From assembly GCA_017444325.1 (NCBI GenBank), contig JAFSWV010000084.1:1-8761 (forward strand): a stretch of 8,761 nucleotides of DNA, given 5' to 3'. Origin of the DNA: a bacterium. Lineage in GTDB: Bacteria; Auribacterota; UBA3054. Under the pieces are notes generated by a model, which saw nothing but the letters and a program-made list of their open reading frames with translations, made no database searches and was not told the DNA's origin. Shown one piece after another: positions 1 through 6,200 of the stretch. The position numbers and the translations under genes are program-made. Within the stretch, counting starts at the first letter, position 1, and every line of letters starts with the position of its first letter.

Positions 1-871
1 CCGGGTCGTGGGCGAACTGGACGTTCGTGCCGCCGATAACTTCGATGGCGTCCACGATGTCGTAGGAATATTTCTGAAGGCGCTTCTGCAAGCTCTCGGG
101 GACTGTCATCATCGGCGCGGTGCAGTAAGAGTCGCCGGTGTGCACGCCCATGGGGTCAACGTTCTCGATGAAGCAGACCGTGATCTTCTGGCCTTTGCTG
201 TCGCGAATGATCTCCAGTTCCAGCTCTTCCCAGCCGGCCAGACATTCTTCGATCAGGATCTCATGGACCAAACTTTCGTTCAGGCCGCGCTGGGCGATCG
301 TCTTGAATTCTTCCATGTTGTAAACCAGCCCGCCGCCGGTGCCGCCCATCGTGTAGGCCGGGCGGATGACGACCGGGAGCTTGATGGTCTCAAGCACTTT
401 CTCAGCTTCCTCGTAGCTTCTGGCGATGGCAGACCTTGCGCATTCCACGCCGATACTTTCCATCGTGTCCTTGAAGGTCTGACGGTCTTCGCCTTTCTTG
501 ATGGCGTCGAGTTTCACGCCTATTATCTGCACGTTGTATTTCGCCAGGATACCTTTCTCGGCCAGGTCGGCCGAAAGGTTCAGGGCCATCTGTCCGCCGA
601 GGTTGGGAAGCAGGGCGTCCGGGCGCTCCTTGGCGATGATCTTTTCTAAGGACTCGACGTTCAAGGGCTCGATGTAGGTGTGATCGGCCATGTTGGGGTC
701 GGTCATGATGGTGGCGGGATTGGAGTTCACCAGTACGATCTCGTAACCGAGTGATCTCAGGGCTTTGCAGGCTTGCGTGCCGGAATAGTCAAATTCGCAG
801 GCTTGGCCGATAATGATGGGGCCGGAACCGATAATCAAAACTTTTTTGATGTCCTGACGACCTTGCAGCAT
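1..871 (-). CDS. carB: Carbamoyl-phosphate synthase large subunit, N-terminal part (cut by the left window edge)
   Basis: The enzyme makes carbamoyl phosphate from bicarbonate, ATP and glutamine-derived ammonia in the cytoplasm, feeding arginine and pyrimidine synthesis; it partners with the small amidotransferase subunit CarA. The visible 290 residues align by eye, almost without gaps, with the start of E. coli CarB. Residues 15-31 carry GSGPIIIGQACEFDYSG, followed by the VNSNPATIMTDP stretch. R130 in GEDRQTF and R170 in IRPAYTMGGTGGG match E. coli R129 and R169, which bind ATP in the first ATP-grasp domain (carboxyphosphate synthesis). The visible part ends at GGTNVQFAHDP. Full-length CarB is about 1,060-1,075 residues, so roughly a quarter is present. 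The ATG at 871 is chosen because the homology begins there and an AAGGAGG lies upstream. carA is not adjacent on the start side, so carB has its own leader here. The truncation is only the window edge. Confidence 0.97.
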   Translation of the reverse strand, partial: MLQGRQDIKKVLIIGSGPIIIGQACEFDYSGTQACKALRSLGYEIVLVNSNPATIMTDPNMADHTYIEPLNVESLEKIIAKERPDALLPNLGGQMALNLSADLAEKGILAKYNVQIIGVKLDAIKKGEDRQTFKDTMESIGVECARSAIARSYEEAEKVLETIKLPVVIRPAYTMGGTGGGLVYNMEEFKTIAQRGLNESLVHEILIEECLAGWEELELEIIRDSKGQKITVCFIENVDPMGVHTGDSYCTAPMMTVPESLQKRLQKYSYDIVDAIEVIGGTNVQFAHDP

Positions 872-883
872 ATGTTTTTATGT

Positions 884-890
884 CCTCCTT
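884..890 (-). promoter_or_regulatory. Ribosome binding site of carB, long spacing
   Basis: The minus strand reads AAGGAGG, a near-perfect Shine-Dalgarno sequence, followed by 12 bases before the ATG at 871. That gap is longer than the usual 5-9 bases. No alternative ATG, GTG or TTG in frame lies closer, and the CarB family N-terminus starts at this ATG, so the start is kept. Confidence 0.7.
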
Positions 891-926
891 ACACGATTTA
901 GGGAAAAAATCCCCGAAATTCGAGAA

Positions 927-955
927 AGTTTATTAAAATTTCCCGAAAAAAGCAA
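927..955 (-). promoter_or_regulatory. Candidate promoter for carB
   Basis: On the minus strand a TTGCTT box (950-955) is separated by 17 bases from TAAACT (927-932). This is a partial match to the sigma-70-type consensus (4 of 6 at the -10, 4 of 6 at the -35) inside an AT-rich stretch upstream of carB. Transcription would start near 920 and give a leader of about 50 bases. It is found by eye only, and AT-rich DNA throws up such matches by chance. Confidence 0.35.
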
Positions 956-976
956 TGAGAAAGCCAAATGTCAGTC

Positions 977-1005
977 TTTATGCGGATTCCCATTTTTGCT
1001 ATAAT
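977..1005 (+). promoter_or_regulatory. Extended -10 promoter for the peptidase / giant surface protein operon
   Basis: A perfect TATAAT at 1000-1005 is preceded by TG at 997-998, making an extended -10 element (TGCTATAAT). At the right 17-base spacing the -35 position has only TTTATG (977-982), a poor match, which is common for extended -10 promoters. Transcription would start near 1012 and leave a leader of about 35 bases before the ATG at 1047. It is the only strong promoter-like signal upstream of the two plus-strand genes, so it probably drives both. Confidence 0.65.
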
Positions 1006-1046
1006 ACAAGGTTAAGTAGAAGTAAAAATCCGCTTAAGGAACGCGC

Positions 1047-3200
1047 ATGAAAACTTTTTTGAGACATACTCCCAAGGGCCCGACGCTCAGGGAACTCTAC
1101 ACCAGACCTCTCACTTACGGACAGTCTGTTTCGGGGACGACTTTCTCCGCGGACGGGAAAATATTGGCTTTTTTGTGGAACGAGAAGGGAGGAGCGGTCA
1201 GAGATATTTATGCTAAGCTTGAGGACGGCAGCCTGAAAAAGCTGACGGATGCCGCCAAGATAAAGAAATTCCCCTGTGAAGATGACACGCGCGATCCCAA
1301 AGACGTCGCTTACGCTGAAATTATGTACACTGGCGTCAGCGAATTCTCTTTCGTCAACGACACCTATGACATTGTCTTCCTCTGCCGCGGGAACCTTTTC
1401 ATCTGCGACCTTGAGGGCAACGTCGAGCGCCTGACGCTGACAAGCGGGGGACAGTACAACCTTGCGATCCCGGACAAGGCGCCGGAAGCTTTCTTTGTGA
1501 AAGGCGGCAACCTCTATTCCTACGATCTCGATCACGGCACGGTCAGGCAGCTGACCTTCCTCTCTAAGCCGCACACTTCCGTCTGCGATTACCGCATCTC
1601 GCCGGACGGCAGGTACGCCGCGGTCCTGGTGGAGGACTCCTCGACTTACGAAGACATCAGGATGCCGGACTACACGCCCGAAAAGGAAGTTAGAATAAAC
1701 AATCTGAGAAGGAACAATGTCGGGAAGCCCCTGGCGCTCTTCCGCTACGGTTTCCTTGACCTCACCAAAGAGAGCTCTCTACTTGAGTATCCCGAGCTTC
1801 CGAATTTTAAGCCTGAGGAATGCAAGAAGGGGACGACCGTCCGGCCCCACGCCGCGGCCTGGTCCTGCGACGGCTCAACTTTCGCTTTCGCTTACGTTGA
1901 GGACGACTACCGCACCTACCATCTCTGCGAAGCCTCCTGCAAAAAGAACTGGAGCGTCAAGGAACGCTTCAGCGATTACCTGGAGCCCTGGATCGAATGG
2001 TCGCCCATCTCTTATGACAAAGAGGGGACGATCTACTTCCTCTCTTATCGCGACGGCTGGCTCCAGCTCTACGCTTTGAAAGCGGGAAGCAAGACGCCGA
2101 AGAGGATAACCGCCGGCGGCTACGACATCGCGAATTTTACCGTCTGCGAAAACGGCAAGATATATTTCAGCGCTCTCAATCCCGATCCCAGGAAAGCCTT
2201 CCTCTACGTGAAGAAGAACGCGAGTGACCCCGAAAAGCGCGTGAAGTGCAGTGACCGCTGCTGGGAAAGCGCCACCGTAAGCCGTGACGGCAAACAGCTG
2301 GCGGTCCAGGCCAGTTCGCTGATGGAACCGCTCGTGCTTTTAGTCACCGACGCGAAGGGCAAGTTCACGCAGCTCATAGACACCGCCTCTCTGCTTCTGA
2401 AAAAGTGGCCGCGCGCCATCATAAAGGAATTTTCTTTCAAGAACAAAGAGGACGGAGCCGAGATCTGCGGCACGCTTACTTTGCCCAAGGATTTCGACCC
2501 GAAGAAAAAATATCCCGCCGTCCTGCGCTGCGTTTACGCGGGGCAGGGGAAGATGGGCTTCGGCCGCTACAATCTTCTCGACAACTACATGGCCAACGAG
2601 ATGGGTTACATCCTGGTGGGCATCGATCTAAGGGCCAGCCACGGCTACGGACACAAATTCGCCCAAGGCTACTACAAGTCTTTGGGCATCGTGGATTCCA
2701 AGGAACTGGTCTCCTGCGCGGAATATTTGAAGGCGCAGCCTTATGTCGATGAAAAGAGGATCGGCGTCTGGGGCGGCAGCTACGGCGGCTTCCTTACGCT
2801 CATGGTCATGTGCGACTTTCCGGGCGTCTTTAATACCGGAGTTTCCTGGAAGCCTGTGACGGACTGGAAGAACTACTGGGATTCCTACACCGCTCCGCGC
2901 CTTGGAAGGCCCAAGGACGATCCGGAAGTTTACAAGGCGACGTCTCCCGTCTTCCACGCGGCCGGCTTGGAGGGCAACCTCCTTCTCATCCACGGCATGC
3001 AGGACGACAACGTGCTTTTCCAGGACGCCGCCTGGATGATCCAGCAGCTAATAGAAAAACAGAAATACTTCGATCTTATGATATACCCCAAGGACAACCA
3101 CGGCCTCGACCTCAGATACGAGAGCCTTCCCGACTGCATGGAAAGGATCGCCGCTTACTTCGAGGAACACATGGGCCTGGGACCTAAGGAGCAGAAATGA
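1047..3200 (+). CDS. S9-family serine peptidase, dipeptidyl peptidase IV / prolyl oligopeptidase type
   Basis: This is a 717-residue two-domain serine peptidase that probably removes dipeptides or acyl-residues from short peptides, with proline-type preference likely from the family. Residues ~25-450 form a beta-propeller of TolB/DPPIV-type blades: FSADGK near 34, ISPDGR at 184, WSCDG at 272, WSP at 318 and SRDGK at 412. Residues ~455-715 are an alpha/beta hydrolase. The catalytic triad is visible: S578 in WGGSYGG, D653 in HGMQDDNV and H685 in KDNHGLD. Y497 in VYAG sits where DPPIV has its oxyanion-hole tyrosine. GIDLRASHGYG matches the DPPIV strand before the nucleophile. The nucleophile motif is GGSYGG (S9C-like) rather than the GWSYGG of S9B enzymes, so exact subfamily and specificity are open. 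The N-terminus (MKTFLRHTPKG) shows no hydrophobic signal segment, suggesting a cytoplasmic enzyme. AAGGA at 1036-1040, 6 bases before the ATG, supports the start. The stop overlaps the next gene. Confidence 0.9.
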   Translation: MKTFLRHTPKGPTLRELYTRPLTYGQSVSGTTFSADGKILAFLWNEKGGAVRDIYAKLEDGSLKKLTDAAKIKKFPCEDDTRDPKDVAYAEIMYTGVSEFSFVNDTYDIVFLCRGNLFICDLEGNVERLTLTSGGQYNLAIPDKAPEAFFVKGGNLYSYDLDHGTVRQLTFLSKPHTSVCDYRISPDGRYAAVLVEDSSTYEDIRMPDYTPEKEVRINNLRRNNVGKPLALFRYGFLDLTKESSLLEYPELPNFKPEECKKGTTVRPHAAAWSCDGSTFAFAYVEDDYRTYHLCEASCKKNWSVKERFSDYLEPWIEWSPISYDKEGTIYFLSYRDGWLQLYALKAGSKTPKRITAGGYDIANFTVCENGKIYFSALNPDPRKAFLYVKKNASDPEKRVKCSDRCWESATVSRDGKQLAVQASSLMEPLVLLVTDAKGKFTQLIDTASLLLKKWPRAIIKEFSFKNKEDGAEICGTLTLPKDFDPKKKYPAVLRCVYAGQGKMGFGRYNLLDNYMANEMGYILVGIDLRASHGYGHKFAQGYYKSLGIVDSKELVSCAEYLKAQPYVDEKRIGVWGGSYGGFLTLMVMCDFPGVFNTGVSWKPVTDWKNYWDSYTAPRLGRPKDDPEVYKATSPVFHAAGLEGNLLLIHGMQDDNVLFQDAAWMIQQLIEKQKYFDLMIYPKDNHGLDLRYESLPDCMERIAAYFEEHMGLGPKEQK
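3186..3191 (+). promoter_or_regulatory. Ribosome binding site of the giant surface protein gene, inside the peptidase 3' end
   Basis: AAGGAG lies 5 bases before the ATG at 3197, within the last codons of the peptidase gene. The ATG overlaps the peptidase stop as ATGA. A strong site at ideal spacing, followed directly by a signal peptide, fixes this start and indicates translational coupling of the two genes. Confidence 0.85.
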
Positions 3201-3259
3201 AAAACGCTTTGTATTTGGTTATCATGGCCGGCATATTGCTGGTCAACGCCTCTTTTGCT
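3197..3259 (+). other. Signal peptide of the giant surface protein
   Basis: Residues 1-21 have a short basic start (MKN), a hydrophobic core (LYLVIMAGILLV) and a small-residue cleavage motif S-F-A before D22. This is a classic Sec/SPI signal. No cysteine sits at +1, so it is not a lipoprotein signal. The mature protein begins directly with lamin-tail domain 1. Confidence 0.85.
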
Positions 3260-6200
3260 GACGTAGTCATCAACGAGATCAACTACAACCCGCCCGGCTC
3301 CGAGGACTCCGCGGAATTTGTGGAGCTCTACAACAATTCCAATGCGGAAGTTTCCCTGGCGGGCTGGAAGTTCAACAAGGGTTTCGACTTTGTTTTCCCG
3401 GAGGGCGCTGCGATCGCCGCCAACGGCTACGTTGTGGTAGCGCGCTATCCCGACCGCTTCAAAGTCACTTACCCCGACGCTCCGGAGCCCTACGGACCAT
3501 TCGTCAGCGGCAAACTGAGCAACAGCGGCGAGCAGATCGAGCTTAGGAACGATCAGGGCGCCACCATATCCAGCGTCTATTACCTGGACGGCGGCGAATG
3601 GCCGGAAGAGCCGGACGGCGACGGACCCTCGCTGGAATTGAAGAATCCCAATTATCCCTTGGACAATCCGAAAGTCTGGGCGGCCAGCACCGTCCGCGGC
3701 GGAACGCCGGGAGCGGAGAACTCAGTTAAAGTCCCGGACGGCACCTTGCTTCTGGAGACAAGAAGGGATCCCGTATCTCCTATAGCCGGCGAAACCGTCA
3801 CGGTGGGCGTCAAGGCCTCCTACGGCAACATATCTTCCGCGACTTTGACGGTCGGTCCTCTGACGGTCGGCGCAAGGAAAAAAGACGGTTGGTACGTGGC
3901 CACGCTGACCGCCGGCGAAGCTGGCAGCAAAGTGAAGTACACGCTTAACGTCAACGGTCCCGAGGGCGTACAGACGATCGAGGAAGAATTCACGACTTTG
4001 GAAAAACGCCTGCCCCAGCACTGCATCGTCATAAACGAGATCATGCACGACAGCGGCCTGGCGGCCTCCGACGACGACTACCAGTACGTGGAACTCTACA
4101 ACCCCACCGCCGAAACAGTTGATCTTAAAAACTGTATGATCAACGGCGTGGTGTTGGACACCAAGACGCTTTCTCTGGAACCCAAAAAATATCTCGTCGC
4201 GCCTTCCAAGAAGAAGACCATAACCGCCATCTACGGCGACAAGATCCCGGTACTTAACTGCAAGCTCAAGCTCTTCGGGAAGAGCGGCAGCGTGAAGCTG
4301 ACGGACTGCAACGGCTATGTCATCAGTTCCGCCCGCTACGGCAGCGATGCTCCCTGGCCGTCCCTGGCCTGCGGAACGGGTTGCTCGCTGGAATTGCTTG
4401 ACCCGAGCCTCGACGGCAATGAGGTCGCCAGCTGGGGCGCTTCCAAGCTTTACGGTACGCCCGGCAAGGCCAACTCCGCCGCGGGCGACGTACCGGCACT
4501 TTCCGTCGTCTGCTATCCGCCCTTCGAACCTTTGAGCGATTCGCCGCTGGAATTCGCTTTCGCGGTCCTGGGCGACAACATTCAGGAAGTTACTTTCAAC
4601 TACGGCATGGACAACGCCGAGCTGCACTCTCAGCTCATTCCCTTTGACACGGAGACCGGTCTCTACAAGGTCACGCTGCCCGCCAGGAACGCTTCCGGAA
4701 CGCTGCGCTACTCCCTGACTATCAAGAAAGACGGAACCTACTACGGCTGGCCCCAGCAGGACGTCCAGGAAACGGCTCCGCCCGCCACCATGACCTCCAG
4801 GCTCTCCTACGAATCGCACACCATCACCGTGGAGCCCACGACGGAATGGCAGAAGGCCACCATCACCGACAACGCCAGCGACCCCGCCAAGATGTACATC
4901 TACATGGACGCGGCAGGCGAGATCCTGATCGACAATTTCGAGATGCGCGACGGCTCCAAGAATTACATGGCCAACAGTTATTTCGACAGCAACATCGACA
5001 ACTGGGTGCCCAGGGGCAATCATGTAGGCACTTTCTGGGACAACACCGACGGCTACAACGGCAAGGGCTGCCTCCACGTCGTGGCCACGGGTCCCGGCGG
5101 CGGCAACTCTTCCGGCAGCTACGTCAGGCCTTACTTCTCGGAAGATCTGACCACCGGCAACAGTTACACCATGAGCTTCTACTATAAGCTCCCGCCCATG
5201 GCCGCCAGTTCCAGCGCCGTCTTCAAATATCTCGTTATCGGCCTTCCTTCCGAGACCGTCGCCATTTCTGAAATAAACTACCACGACCTGCACAACGCTT
5301 TCGGCAAGCAGGAGTATCTTGAATTCAAGAACTACGGCAGCGAAACTGTGGACCTGGCCGGATGGACTCTCGAGAGCAAAGAGAAGGGCAGAATCTCCAT
5401 GCCGAAAGTAAAGCTTCCGGCGGGCGAATTCCTCTATCTCTGCGCCGCCACCAACGCTTTCCATACGGCTTTCCCGAACGCCCAGTACTATTACGACCTG
5501 GGCTTCAATCCTGACCACGGCTCCGACACCTTCATCTTAAGGAACAGCGAAGGCAAAGTGATCGACACCGCTTCTTACCGCGACGACGGCGAATGGGGCG
5601 GCGACGCCGACGGCGTGGGCGCTTCCCTTGAAAGGCTTGACCTCACTAAGAACGGCACGGATCCTTCGAACTACCGTCTCTCTTACGGCGGCTCCGTCGG
5701 CAGGGACGCCAACGATCCGAGAGTAATAGACGCTTTCCACAGTCCTGCGGTGCCTACCTCATCTTCTAGGGTTTACTTCTACTGCTACCTGGACGGCGTT
5801 TCCGGCCAGCCCAGCGGCAATCTCTATTACCGCATCGGCAATTACGGTTCCTGGAACTCGCTTCCTCTTTCTTACAACTCCACGCAGAAGAGAGTCTATT
5901 GCTCCACGACGGGCTTCTCCAACAATGACCAAGTCTCCTTCTACTACGAGATCAACTGCGACGGCAAGACCTTGACCTTCCCGGCCTGGGGAGCCAGCCG
6001 GCCCTGCATGCTGGAAATTGACGACACCACGGATTACCAGATCCCGGTTTACCGCATCCTGATGACCAGTGAGAACTACTGCAAACTTTCCTCGAAGCGC
6101 CTTTGGAACAACGACAACACCGACGGCACTCTGATCATCGGCACCAACATCTACTACAACTGCGGCATCCACTACAAAGGCAACTACAGCCGCCAGTACC

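Larger units (their letters stand above)
872..1046. other. Divergent intergenic region between carB and the peptidase operon
   Basis: These 175 bases are AT-rich compared with the genes on both sides and contain no plausible coding frame. Besides the two promoter candidates they hold CCCGAAA twice in the same orientation (912-918 and 942-948), 30 bases apart, overlapping the candidate carB promoter region. No terminator or riboswitch-like structure is apparent. Confidence 0.7.

Noticed and set aside
8..649. Plus-strand open frame opposite carB
   Set aside because: The minus strand is unambiguously CarB. The plus frame gives a His/Phe/Asp-rich product with no family resemblance.
901..914. GGGA-AAAAA-TCCC inverted repeat as a possible terminator
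   Set aside because: The stem is only 4 base pairs and the site is in the 5' leader of carB in a divergent region, where a terminator is not expected.
999..1574. Minus-strand open frame overlapping the peptidase start and promoter
   Set aside because: It would run antisense through the peptidase N-terminus and the extended -10 element; there is no family similarity.
3197..3262. Lipoprotein signal for the giant protein
   Set aside because: There is no cysteine after the hydrophobic core; the cleavage site is S-F-A followed by Asp.
3722..5518. Long minus-strand open frame (598 codons)
   Set aside because: It lies antisense to the giant surface protein, whose translation has clear LTD motifs and a good RBS. 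The antisense product is Val/Gly/Ala-rich with no recognisable motif, and arises from the biased codon use of the plus strand.
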